Shown piece after piece: positions 50,318 through 57,680 of a stretch of 57,680 nt of DNA (the first letter of the stretch is position 1; each line of letters begins with the position of its first letter). The notes under the pieces are model-generated. The model was not told where the DNA came from. It saw only the letters and a program-made list of their open reading frames with translations, and ran no database searches. Source of the stretch: Bacteroidota bacterium (GTDB lineage Bacteria; Bacteroidota; Ignavibacteria; Kryptoniales; JAKASW01); the NCBI GenBank assembly GCA_021812985.1, contig JAKAMG010000022.1, forward strand, positions 4,835 to 62,514, written 5' to 3'. The translations under genes and the position numbers were made by a program.

Positions 50318-51415
50318 TCAGACGCTGAACCTGACGACGACGATGTCACCGTCCCTGACAAGGTAATCTTTCCCCTCAACGTGGAGAAGCCCGGCGTCCT
50401 TCACGGCCTGTTCAGATCCGAGCTTCATGAGGTCATCGTATTTTATGACTTCCATTCTAATGAAACCTTTCTCGAAGTCTGAATGGATCCTGGCTGACGC
50501 GCGGGGGGCGGGGGTGTCTGCCTCGACTGTCCACGCGTGTACCTCTTTGGGGCCTGCTGTGAAAAAGGTGACGAGATTCAGGAGCGAGTAACCTTCTCTG
50601 ATGACCCGCTCGAGACCTGATTCGGCAAGCCCGAGGTCTGAAAGGAAAGCGGTCCTCTCATCGCTGGCAAGCTGTGAAAGTTCGGCTTCGATCTTGCCTG
50701 ATACCATTACGACTCTCGCACCTTCTCGGGCCGCGATCTCCTTTACCTCTTCGACGTACTTGTTGCCAGTCTTGACACTAGCCTCATCGACATTGGCGAT
50801 GTACATTATCGGTTTGTCCGTCAGGAGATGGAGCGACCTGACATATTCACGATGCAGCTCATCTTCGTACGTCATGTACTTGGCGAGCCTGCCGGAATTC
50901 AGATGGTCGTTTAGGCGCACGTACACGTCGTACTCTTCTTTGATCTTCTTATCTCCGGACCTCGCGCGCCCCTCGGTCTCCTTTATCTTTCGCTGAAGTG
51001 TATCGAGGTCCTTTATTATCAGCTCTGTCTCCACTACCTCGATATCGCCCTTCGGGTTCACGTTTCCGTCGACGTGGACTACGTTGGGGTCGTCGAAGCA
51101 CCTGACGACGTGCGCGACTGCGTCCACTTCCCGAATGTGGCCGAGGAATTGGTTGCCCAAACCTTCGCCTTTACTTGCCCCTTTGACGAGGCCTGCGATA
51201 TCGACAAACTCGATTGTAGTGGGGATGATCTTCTGTGTCTCGTACAGCGCCGCGAGCCTGTCAAGCCGATTATCCGGCACAGGGACGATTCCCACGTTCG
51301 GCTCTATCGTGCAGAACGGATAATTTTCCGCGGCTATTCCGGCAGCAGTCAATGCGTTGAATATCGTTGATTTACCTACATTTGGTAACCCTATGATGCC
51401 ACAATTAAAACCCAT
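50318..51415 (-). CDS. ychF: Ribosome-binding ATPase YchF
   Basis: A 365-residue Obg-family P-loop protein that hydrolyses ATP rather than GTP and binds the ribosome. P-loop GLPNVGKST, switch segment ENYPFCTIEPNVG, DIAGLVKGASKGEGLGNQFL, and ANVDE in place of the usual NKxD specificity motif, which explains ATP use. The coiled coil (about residues 130-200) and the C-terminal TGS domain (FFTAGPKEVHAWTV to the end) are complete. It appears to be monocistronic. Confidence 0.97.
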   Translation of the reverse strand: MGFNCGIIGLPNVGKSTIFNALTAAGIAAENYPFCTIEPNVGIVPVPDNRLDRLAALYETQKIIPTTIEFVDIAGLVKGASKGEGLGNQFLGHIREVDAVAHVVRCFDDPNVVHVDGNVNPKGDIEVVETELIIKDLDTLQRKIKETEGRARSGDKKIKEEYDVYVRLNDHLNSGRLAKYMTYEDELHREYVRSLHLLTDKPIMYIANVDEASVKTGNKYVEEVKEIAAREGARVVMVSGKIEAELSQLASDERTAFLSDLGLAESGLERVIREGYSLLNLVTFFTAGPKEVHAWTVEADTPAPRASARIHSDFEKGFIRMEVIKYDDLMKLGSEQAVKDAGLLHVEGKDYLVRDGDIVVVRFSV

Positions 51416-51669
51416 TATCTAATTTTCTCTCATATTTTCGGTTATCGTGTATTTGAACCTGAAGTGACTTTGTTGAATTTTGCTTGAGTCTCTCGATGAC
51501 CTCCGACTTATCACGAGAGTTCCGCTTGCCATCACGCATTAGAAACGATTCTGCCCCCCTCCGGACGGGCGTTGTCTCTCCTCTTTCGCTTCCTGGCTGT
51601 TTGCGCTCGTGAACCCGGTGACCTTTTGCGCCGGCGGAAGGCAGTCGTGTCGGGATGAAACGCCGTGAT

Positions 51670-52281
51670 CTAATAACGGGTGCGGAAAGAATCGAGATCC
51701 AGGTCTTCGTCGTCGTCGAAACCGAGATCGTCGATGTTATCTATGTCTTCCAGCCTGATCGTCTCGCCGTCGACGTCTGTGTCCGTCAGGAATTCTGATT
51801 TGAACCCCATCTCCTTGAGCCTCTTGGCGAGGGGATCAAGATAGGCCCTAGGTGATTTAGGTGAAGCTGATTTCCTGACCTGAGTGAGCACATGCCTGAC
51901 CATTTCGATCAGCTCGTTATCGTTTACCGGTATCTCGAGCTCCTCAGCGGCGGTGTTGATTCGGTTGACGATGTTTATATGCATCATGTCTGATTCGTCG
52001 TCCGAACCTTCTTTCAGCATGTCGGCATAAACGGAAAAGGTGTTCTCCTTGATCACCTTCATGAAGCTCGTGAGGGAATCAATGACGTAGGAGTCCTTCA
52101 GCTTGTCTCCCTGACCTTCGAAGATTTTATCGACCTCGTAGATGCCGACCTCTATCTCAAACTTGAGCTGGCTTGAGTCGACTTCTTTGTGACTCACCCT
52201 TGCGCGCAAGTGCTTGCGGGCTTCACCCTGCGAGACTTTCCCCTTGGCCTGCTTGCCCGAACGCTTCTTGTTCTGCTTCAT
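51670..52281 (-). CDS. Hypothetical protein with basic start and acidic tail (203 aa)
   Basis: A soluble protein with a very basic N-terminus (KQNKKRSGKQAKGKVSQ), a middle region of beta and helix stretches (LKFEIEVGIYEVDKIFEG, LTSFMKVIKENTFSVYADML), and an Asp-rich C-terminus (residues about 175-198: LEDIDNIDDLGFDDDEDLDLD). The ATG at 52281 is used. No family is recognised. A charge-polarised architecture like this is compatible with binding nucleic acid or ribosomal proteins, but no evidence beyond composition exists. Confidence 0.72.
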   Translation of the reverse strand: MKQNKKRSGKQAKGKVSQGEARKHLRARVSHKEVDSSQLKFEIEVGIYEVDKIFEGQGDKLKDSYVIDSLTSFMKVIKENTFSVYADMLKEGSDDESDMMHINIVNRINTAAEELEIPVNDNELIEMVRHVLTQVRKSASPKSPRAYLDPLAKRLKEMGFKSEFLTDTDVDGETIRLEDIDNIDDLGFDDDEDLDLDSFRTRY

Positions 52282-52325
52282 ACGCCTAAAAATTCAAAAA
52301 GAATCAACAAAAAGCAAACTACGAT

Positions 52326-53510
52326 CTATGCCTTCGTCGCTGCAGATTCTCTAGGGTGTACAGGGACTCTGAGCGCGATCACCAGTGCGGCCATTAGCAT
52401 TATGCCTCCGGTATAAAACGGCCACGCGATTCCCGCGGTGCCGAGAATAAACCCGCCCCAGAAAGGTCCGATAACCCTGGCGAGACTTGTGAACGACGAT
52501 GAGACGCCGAGCACTGTACCATGTTCCCCCTCTGTTGCGTGTTTCGATATCAGGCTGGTAAGCGAGGGGGACGATAGCGCGCTTCCGATGGCAAGGACAG
52601 TTGTCAGCAAGAGAAGGCTCCCGAGTGTGCGCGTTCCAGGCACGAAGACCAATCCTACAAGGAGCATAGCCACGCCGGCTATTATCAGCTTCCTCTCGCC
52701 GTACTTCTTTACAAGTCGCCCTGTGGCCCCTCCCTGTATCAGGATCCCTATGAGACCTATATACGCGAAAAGATAGCCGTTTGCCTCCGCCCCGTATTTG
52801 AATACGTCTCCCGTGAAGAGAGGAAAGGCCACGTATAGATTTGAAAAGGCGATGGTATAAAAGAAAAACACCATCACGAGCCCAGCGATGGCGGGGTTCC
52901 TGAACGATTCCCGAATGACAGAGAAGTTAAAAAAGCTGACTCTCTTAGTCTTCCTGGAGTTTTCCTTCAGCGATTCCGGGAGGAGGAAGTAAGCCAGAAC
53001 GACATTGACGAGCGATAATCCGGATGCCAGGAAGCCCGGGGCGCCGTAGCTGATCTTGCTCATTACGCCTCCGATGAACGGCCCCAGCATAAACCCTACT
53101 CCGAACGCTGCTCCAATCAACCCCATGTACTTCGCGCGCTCTTCAAATGTGGTGGAGTCCGCAATGTAAGCGTTTGCGGTGGAGATGTTGGCTCCCATGA
53201 AACCAGCCAGCATGCGTGAGAGGAAGAGTATGGGTATGGAACCCGCGAAGCCGAAGACGAGATAAGAGATGAACGACCCGAAGACGCTCATTAGTATGAT
53301 AGGGCGCCTCCCGATCCGGTCAGATAGGCGTCCCCAAAAGGGGACAAAGAGAAACTGCATCAGCGAATAAGATGCCGTAAGCAATCCGATGACCGTCGGA
53401 GTGGCTCCGAAATGCTGTGCATAAAATGGAAGAAGGGGGATTATTATGCCGAATCCCACCAGGTCGATGAATACCGTAAGCAGTACTATGTATGCGGGGG
53501 TGCGTCTCAT
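52326..53510 (-). CDS. MFS efflux transporter, TetA-like
   Basis: A 394-residue transporter with about 12 membrane helices. The MFS signature in loop 2-3 is complete (GRLSDRIGRRPIIL). The opening segment LTVFIDLVGFGIIIPLLPFYAQHFGA and the GLLTASYSLMQFLFVPFWG stretch are typical of TetA/drug-H+ antiporters. The substrate is unknown; TetA-like proteins also export sugars, quinones and other drugs. It lies seven bases after the metallo-hydrolase gene's stop, so the two probably share a transcript. Confidence 0.88.
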   Translation of the reverse strand: MRRTPAYIVLLTVFIDLVGFGIIIPLLPFYAQHFGATPTVIGLLTASYSLMQFLFVPFWGRLSDRIGRRPIILMSVFGSFISYLVFGFAGSIPILFLSRMLAGFMGANISTANAYIADSTTFEERAKYMGLIGAAFGVGFMLGPFIGGVMSKISYGAPGFLASGLSLVNVVLAYFLLPESLKENSRKTKRVSFFNFSVIRESFRNPAIAGLVMVFFFYTIAFSNLYVAFPLFTGDVFKYGAEANGYLFAYIGLIGILIQGGATGRLVKKYGERKLIIAGVAMLLVGLVFVPGTRTLGSLLLLTTVLAIGSALSSPSLTSLISKHATEGEHGTVLGVSSSFTSLARVIGPFWGGFILGTAGIAWPFYTGGIMLMAALVIALRVPVHPRESAATKA

Positions 53511-53516
53511 TGATCC

Positions 53517-54260
53517 TTAACCCAGAACCTCTCCCGGCTTTAGAGCCATTACGTTCGTTTTTACAGACTTTGGAATGAGTTTCCTGAGCGCTTCAGGTGT
53601 TCCGCTCAATGCCGGAAATGTCCCGAAATGCATGGGTATGACCATCTTCGGTCTCAGGAGCTTCACCGCCTCCGCCGCTTCAACCGGACTCATCGTGTAG
53701 AACCCGCCGATGCACATCATCACTACCTGAGGCCTGTAGAGCTTCGCGATGACCTTCATGTCGCCGAACAAGCCGGTGTCGCCGGTGTGATAGAGAGTAT
53801 AGCCGTCTTCGAGTCTGATGATGAAACCGGCAGCGACACCACCTTCGATGATTCTGTCGCCATCGCTGATCCCGCTGCTGTGGATCGCCTGTACCATGGT
53901 CAGAACAATGCCTTCGATTTGGATCGAGCCCGAGTGGTTCATGCCGATTGCTTTGTCGTCGGGAAGCCCTTTGCTCTTCAGGAAGATTGAAATCTCGAAA
54001 TTGCTCACGACACTCGCTTTAGTCATCGTCGCGAGTTCGAGTGTGTTGCCGACATGGTCGAAGTGTCCGTGAGTCAGAATTATGAGATCCGCCCTTTCGA
54101 CCTGTTTCGCATCTTGTGGGGCGGACGGGTTTTCGAGCCAGGGATCGATGAAGATGACTTTCCCGCCGGGAGTCTTGATCTTGAAGGCGGCGTGTCCGAG
54201 CCACCTTATCTCGAGTCCGTTTTTGAAGGCCTTTCTCTTGCCAGTCTCCTGGTTTTTCAT
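53517..54260 (-). CDS. Metal-dependent hydrolase, UPF0173 (metallo-beta-lactamase fold)
   Basis: A 247-residue cytosolic UlaG-like hydrolase. Landmarks: LEIRWLGHAAFKIKTPGGK at the start, FIDPWLENP, the metal motif LTHGHFDHVGN, YHTGDTGLFGDMKV, and PMHFGTFPALSGTPEAL near the end. All expected metal ligands are present. The natural substrate is unknown for the family. It is followed by the MFS gene and preceded by isocitrate dehydrogenase with a 52-base gap. Confidence 0.92.
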   Translation of the reverse strand: MKNQETGKRKAFKNGLEIRWLGHAAFKIKTPGGKVIFIDPWLENPSAPQDAKQVERADLIILTHGHFDHVGNTLELATMTKASVVSNFEISIFLKSKGLPDDKAIGMNHSGSIQIEGIVLTMVQAIHSSGISDGDRIIEGGVAAGFIIRLEDGYTLYHTGDTGLFGDMKVIAKLYRPQVVMMCIGGFYTMSPVEAAEAVKLLRPKMVIPMHFGTFPALSGTPEALRKLIPKSVKTNVMALKPGEVLG

Positions 54261-54312
54261 GATAAACTCCGAAATTGAGGGCTATTCGAACCGCGAAAGA
54301 AGCCCTAAGTTC

Positions 54313-55323
54313 TTAAAGATTCTCGATTATGGCGTCGGCCATCTCGTCTGTGGTGACGAAATGTTCCGCGTTGAGGTCTTTGGTGACCTTCGCCCCTACT
54401 TCAATGACTTTTGCAACAGAGTTCTCTATCCTGCGCGCAGCTTCTTTCTCCCCTATGTGCTCAAGCATCATGGCGGACGCGAGTATGATTGCCGAAGGAT
54501 TGGCAATCTTCTTCCCGGCAATGTCAGGGGCGCTGCCGTGCACCGCCTCGAAGATAGCCGCATCGTAACCCAGGTTTGCGCCCGGCGCCACTCCGAGACC
54601 CCCTACGAGACCTGATGCGAGATCCGAGAGTATGTCGCCAAATAAGTTGGTTGTTACCACCACGTCGAACTGGTGCGGGTTTATGACCATCTGCATTGCC
54701 ATGTTGTCAATGATCTTGTCGTTCATCTCGATTTCCGGATAATCCTTGGAAATGGTTCGACCGATATCGAGGAAAAGACCGCTTGTGTACTTGAGTATGT
54801 TCGCCTTGTGTACGACGGTGACCTTACGCCTCCGGTACTTTCTGGCGTATTCGAACGCGAAGCGAAGTATTCTCTCCGAGCCTGTGCGCGTGACTATGCC
54901 GATAGTCTCGGCCGCGCTTCGCTTTGCGTCCACGTAGTGTTCGATGCCGCTGTAAAACTCCTCCGTGTTTTCACGGACTATTACCATGTCGATGTTCTCG
55001 TAACGGGACTTGATGCCGCGAAACGACTTGGCCGGACGCAGGTTCGAATAGAGCTCGAACTCCTTCCTCAAAGCCACGTTTACGCTTCTAAAGCCCGTAC
55101 CGATCGGCGTTGTCAGGGGCCCCTTCAGAGCCACTTTAGTCCGGGCGATGGAGTCGATAACGCTCTGTGGGAGTGGGTCTTTGTACTTCTCGATTGCGTT
55201 TAGACCGGCTTCCTGGATGTCCCATTCTATCTTGACTCCGGTCGCCTCGATTACTCTCTTTGCCGCGCTGCTTATTTCCTCGCCGATTCCGTCCCCGGGG
55301 ATAAGGGTAATGGTGTAGGGCAT
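54313..55323 (-). CDS. Isocitrate dehydrogenase (short NAD(P) type, IDH/IPMDH family)
   Basis: A 336-residue decarboxylating dehydrogenase. The start is ATG at 55323 with AGGAG four to five bases upstream; the longer frame to 55455 lacks a site. Landmarks: [12 protein letters not shown], the substrate-binding [67 protein letters not shown] and [23 protein letters not shown] favours isocitrate over 3-isopropylmalate; homoisocitrate cannot be excluded. The [16 protein letters not shown] cofactor segment suggests NAD use. It is a citric acid cycle enzyme. Confidence 0.88.
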   Translation of the reverse strand: MPYTITLIPGDGIGEEISSAAKRVIEATGVKIEWDIQEAGLNAIEKYKDPLPQSVIDSIARTKVALKGPLTTPIGTGFRSVNVALRKEFELYSNLRPAKSFRGIKSRYENIDMVIVRENTEEFYSGIEHYVDAKRSAAETIGIVTRTGSERILRFAFEYARKYRRRKVTVVHKANILKYTSGLFLDIGRTISKDYPEIEMNDKIIDNMAMQMVINPHQFDVVVTTNLFGDILSDLASGLVGGLGVAPGANLGYDAAIFEAVHGSAPDIAGKKIANPSAIILASAMMLEHIGEKEAARRIENSVAKVIEVGAKVTKDLNAEHFVTTDEMADAIIENL

Positions 55324-55722
55324 TTTCTCCTGCTGAATTTGTATTGAAAAAATATACTGCCGTGGCCTGAAAATCAAACCGAAGCCATTCACGCAGCGTG
55401 TGTCATGTTCCACTACAATAAAATTCCGAGGGGCAAAAAAGTTTCTCCATCCCACGATTATTTTTCCCCCTTTCCGCTCCGTTCACAACAGGGTGACGCT
55501 CCTTGTTCCCGTTCCTGCCCTGGGACGCGCCGAGTAGATGGTACAGAATGTTTTCGGGATTGTATGGTTCGATGGTAATTTTCAACTGTTGCCAGAAAAG
55601 GAGGCAGAGAGGCCGGACCTGGAAGACTGTGTGTGCGTCGGCGAAGAGCTGAGCGTGGTCAATTGGATTGGCGTTCCAGTATATTTAGCCGCGTTGCAAT
55701 TTCTCCGCCGAATCGTTAAATT
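55324..55722. other. 399-base divergent gap between isocitrate dehydrogenase and the DUF4921 gene
   Basis: It presumably contains promoters for both genes. A TATATT lies near 55678-55683 on the plus strand with no good -35. Short frames on both strands have no ribosome site and overlap the neighbouring gene's start; none is accepted. Nothing else is recognised. Confidence 0.4.
55351..55377 (-). promoter_or_regulatory. Candidate promoter for the isocitrate dehydrogenase gene
   Basis: On the minus strand TTGATT (55372-55377) and TATATT (55351-55356) are 15 bases apart, about 30 bases before the ATG at 55323. The spacing is shorter than ideal. Confidence 0.3.
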
Positions 55723-57069
55723 TTGCAGTATTTTTCTGAAGAGAATTCCCTTTTGGATTACGCAAACTATTATCACATAATGCCCGACGGCACGACCAAG
55801 CAGCTGAGCCCGTTCACGGGAACAGAGGTGTGGGCTGTTCCAGGGAGAGGGAGCAAGCCCGTATCGACAAACCAGGCGGTGCACCCTAAGGCCATCCAAC
55901 CGAGGGAGAAAGAAGACTATTGCAGTTTCTGCGAAAGCCGCTTCTTTGAGACTCCGCCGGAAAAATCGAGACTCGTCAGGAAAGGGAGCGGTTACGAGAA
56001 AATTGAATACCTCGCTCCGGACAAGTACAGCGAATCAACTCCCGTTTTCAGGCGGATTCCGAACCTCTTCGAAATCGTGACCCTGGATTACTGGCGGAAA
56101 AACTACGGCTACAAGCTGACCCAGAACCAGCTGAAATGGAGAGAGAGCTATCTCGGCAACCCCGTCGGGTTGAGACACATAATCGATATCATAAACTTCA
56201 AGATGAACAGGCTCGGGAAATCTCTGGAAGAGGTTGAGAAGGCGCCCCTCGAGGAGAAACTTCATCTGGCCGATTCTTTTTTTGGTGGAAGCCACGAGAT
56301 AATCATAGCCCACAGCCACTTCAAGCAGGGGGCCAGGTTTGACAATGAGCTAATGTCATCAGGCGACCTGACTCCTGACGAGCATTACCAGTACATCAGG
56401 TTCACAATAGATTCGATGATCGACATTTTTCAGACCAACAGGTACGCGCGCTACATAAGCATATTCCAGAACTGGCTGAGTCCCGCGGGCGCCTCCGTCG
56501 ACCATCTGCACAAACAGCTTGTAGCTCTCGACGAATGGGGAGCCTCCATAAACGACCAAACCAGTATGGTAAGGGAGGATCCGAATTGCTTCAATGAGTA
56601 CGGGCCAAATTTCGCAGGACACCACAACCTTGTCTTCGCCGAGAACGAACATGCTATAGCCTTCGTCGGGATCGGTCATCGTTTCCCGACCGTGGAGATC
56701 TTCTCGAAATCACAAGCGTCCCGCCCTCACGAGCACACTGAAGATGAGATCCGCGGCATGAGTAATCTCGTACACGCGATGCACGCGGCCACCGGACCAT
56801 CCATCTCATGCAACGAAGAGTGGTATTATACCCCCATCGATTCGATATACAAGATGCCCTGGCGTATCCTGATTAAGTGGAGAATCAACGTCCCCGCGGG
56901 ATTTGAAGGGGGAACGAGCATTTACATCAACCCGATGACACCCGTCGAACTGCGGGACAGACTTGTCCCGAGTCTTTACAAGCTGAGGGACGAGAACAAG
57001 ATAGAGTTTATTAAGATTGCGGAAGAGTGCAAGCTGCAGCCCAATCCGCTCAAGTATTATTTAAAATGA
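55723..57069 (+). CDS. DUF4921-family protein, GalT-like nucleotidyltransferase fold
   Basis: About 448 residues. The frame's first possible start is TTG 55723; TTG 55753 and ATG 55780 are alternatives. Homology-like sequence (LDYANYYHIMPDGTTKQLSPFTGTEVWAVPGR) begins before the ATG, so an early TTG is likely. A CSFCESRF metal-type pair lies at about residue 66, and the HxHxQ motif appears as VDHLHKQLVALDEWG, the active-site pattern of galactose-1-phosphate uridylyltransferases (HIT superfamily). WEESYLGNPVGLRH-like and GHHNLVFAENEHAIAFVG segments follow. The substrate of DUF4921 proteins is not established; a sugar-nucleotide role is plausible. Confidence 0.8.
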   Translation: MQYFSEENSLLDYANYYHIMPDGTTKQLSPFTGTEVWAVPGRGSKPVSTNQAVHPKAIQPREKEDYCSFCESRFFETPPEKSRLVRKGSGYEKIEYLAPDKYSESTPVFRRIPNLFEIVTLDYWRKNYGYKLTQNQLKWRESYLGNPVGLRHIIDIINFKMNRLGKSLEEVEKAPLEEKLHLADSFFGGSHEIIIAHSHFKQGARFDNELMSSGDLTPDEHYQYIRFTIDSMIDIFQTNRYARYISIFQNWLSPAGASVDHLHKQLVALDEWGASINDQTSMVREDPNCFNEYGPNFAGHHNLVFAENEHAIAFVGIGHRFPTVEIFSKSQASRPHEHTEDEIRGMSNLVHAMHAATGPSISCNEEWYYTPIDSIYKMPWRILIKWRINVPAGFEGGTSIYINPMTPVELRDRLVPSLYKLRDENKIEFIKIAEECKLQPNPLKYYLK

Positions 57070-57084
57070 TAGAAAGGAAAAGTA

Positions 57085-57360
57085 ATGGCGCAACATAAGT
57101 CTGCCGAGAAGAGAGCCCGTCAGAGTGATCGACGAAAGGCTGCCAACAAGGAACTCAAGTCCAGGATGAAGACCGTCGTTAAGGCGGCACGCGAGGAGAA
57201 AGACAAGGAGAAGGCTGCCGCCGCCCTGAAGCAGGCCTCGGCCACGCTCGACAAGCTTGCGGCGAAGGGAATCATCCACAAGAACAAGGCCGCCAACCAG
57301 AAATCCAAGCTTACCAAGCGCGTCAACAAGCTGACCCCTCAGCCGACAGGCGGCGCGTAA
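57085..57360 (+). CDS. rpsT: 30S ribosomal protein S20
   Basis: A 91-residue, very basic, Ala/Lys-rich helical protein that binds 16S rRNA early in 30S assembly. It opens with QHKSAEKRARQSDRRKAANK and ends with HKNKAANQKSKLTKRVNKL, as in all S20 proteins. AAAGGAAAAG lies before the ATG. The gene follows DUF4921 by 15 bases. S20 is often autoregulated in translation, which cannot be judged here. Confidence 0.97.
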   Translation: MAQHKSAEKRARQSDRRKAANKELKSRMKTVVKAAREEKDKEKAAAALKQASATLDKLAAKGIIHKNKAANQKSKLTKRVNKLTPQPTGGA

Positions 57361-57376
57361 GAGAACGACTCTTGAC

Positions 57377-57396
57377 CGGGGGTTCCTCAACCCCCG
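57377..57396 (+). terminator. Hairpin after rpsT
   Basis: CGGGGGTT and AACCCCCG form a perfect 8-bp stem with a CCTC loop, 16 bases after the rpsT stop. There is no T-run, so termination strength is uncertain. Confidence 0.5.
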
Positions 57397-57637
57397 TGAG
57401 TCATCCAACGGATAGAAGTTAAAAGGCTCGTAATGAGTCACTTGCGCGGAAGGAGGAATCCTTTTGCCAAGGACTCTAATCTGGGGATAGAAAACACATC
57501 ACCTCTTGTATCTCCCATGGCAAATGATCAGGGTGGAGTGCCCTGTCTAAACTTGGGCTTTCATTGTTGAACGTGCGGGGAGGAACCAAGTGGTCCCGGG
57601 AATGATGACTGACAGACGAGCGGTGGTAATTTGTTAG

Positions 57638-57680
57638 TGGAGCTGAAGGGGATCGAACCCTCGACCTCGTGAATGCCATT
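57638..57680 (-). tRNA. tRNA-Ala(GGC), 3' half, cut by the window end
   Basis: Read on the minus strand, the end of the window gives an anticodon loop ATGGCAT (anticodon GGC), the 3' anticodon stem TCACG, variable loop AGGTC, T arm GAGGG-TTCGATC-CCCTT and acceptor 3' strand CAGCTCC with discriminator A. The U at position 70 would pair with G3, the identity mark of alanine tRNA. The next bases are CTA, so the CCA end is not encoded. The 5' half lies outside the window. Confidence 0.9.

Noticed and set aside
55538-55780. 80-residue plus-strand frame ahead of DUF4921
   Set aside because: It overlaps the start of the well-supported DUF4921 frame and lacks recognisable features.
57476-57679. 67-residue minus-strand frame at the window end
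   Set aside because: It covers the tRNA-Ala gene.

Overview
The window (57,680 bases, roughly 50-55% GC by eye) is a densely coded chromosomal segment of a Gram-negative bacterium of the Bacteroidota/Chlorobiota (FCB) lineage. The pointers are a fused lpxC-fabZ gene, a BamA / tandem Skp(OmpH) / LpxD / LpxC-FabZ / LpxA envelope cluster, an ExbB-ExbD-ExbD-TonB locus followed by a PstS-like lipoprotein and a TPR protein, and a YbeY with the phylum's altered third metal ligand. Several candidate promoters look like ordinary sigma-70 sites (TTGACA/TATAAT type) and many genes have strong Shine-Dalgarno sites. That fits the Chlorobi/Ignavibacteria side better than classical Bacteroidia. The genus is not determinable from sequence alone.

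Layout. 1-336: C-terminal receiver domain of a cut-off regulator or hybrid kinase. 612-4807: beta-mannan degradation pair (GH5-type endo-mannanase lipoprotein, GH2 beta-mannosidase), then msrB and, convergent, galK. 6890-8074: release-factor-like (baeRF/eRF1-type) protein. 8335-14834: degenerate receiver protein, STAS protein, and an ExbB-ExbD-ExbD-TonB energy-transduction locus continuing into a 55-aa membrane protein, a PstS-like lipoprotein and a TPR protein. 14928-18004: proton-pumping pyrophosphatase and a DUF4097 repeat protein. 18138-22632 (minus): glycine-rich repeat protein, DUF362 protein and a CapK/PaaK-like adenylate-forming enzyme. 23024-26529: complete de novo NAD operon nadC-nadA-nadB. 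26647-29939: comEC and uppS.

30096-36901 is the outer-membrane biogenesis operon (bamA, two skp-like chaperones, lpxD, lpxC-fabZ, lpxA). It runs directly into a LipM-like octanoyltransferase and panB. 38672-41237: zinc-ribbon/DUF2007 protein, cold-shock protein with a long leader, a hypothetical protein, ybeY and smg (DUF494). 41295-46333: topA, xerC-like recombinase, hpf, hprK. 46335-48242: SDR oxidoreductase and a PflA-like radical SAM protein. 48294-55323 (minus): small hypothetical, family-5 uracil-DNA glycosylase, esterase, ychF, acidic-tailed hypothetical, TetA-like MFS transporter, UPF0173 metallo-hydrolase and NAD(P) isocitrate dehydrogenase. 55723-57360: GalT-like DUF4921 protein and ribosomal protein S20. 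The window ends inside a minus-strand tRNA-Ala(GGC).

Most of the window is housekeeping. The most interesting parts are the Ton-like locus with its overlooked 55-aa membrane protein and an orphan PstS-like lipoprotein with no ABC permease, the glycine-rich repeat protein, the DUF362/CapK pair, the degenerate receiver next to a STAS protein, and the cold-shock leader. I see no CRISPR array, insertion sequence or prophage.
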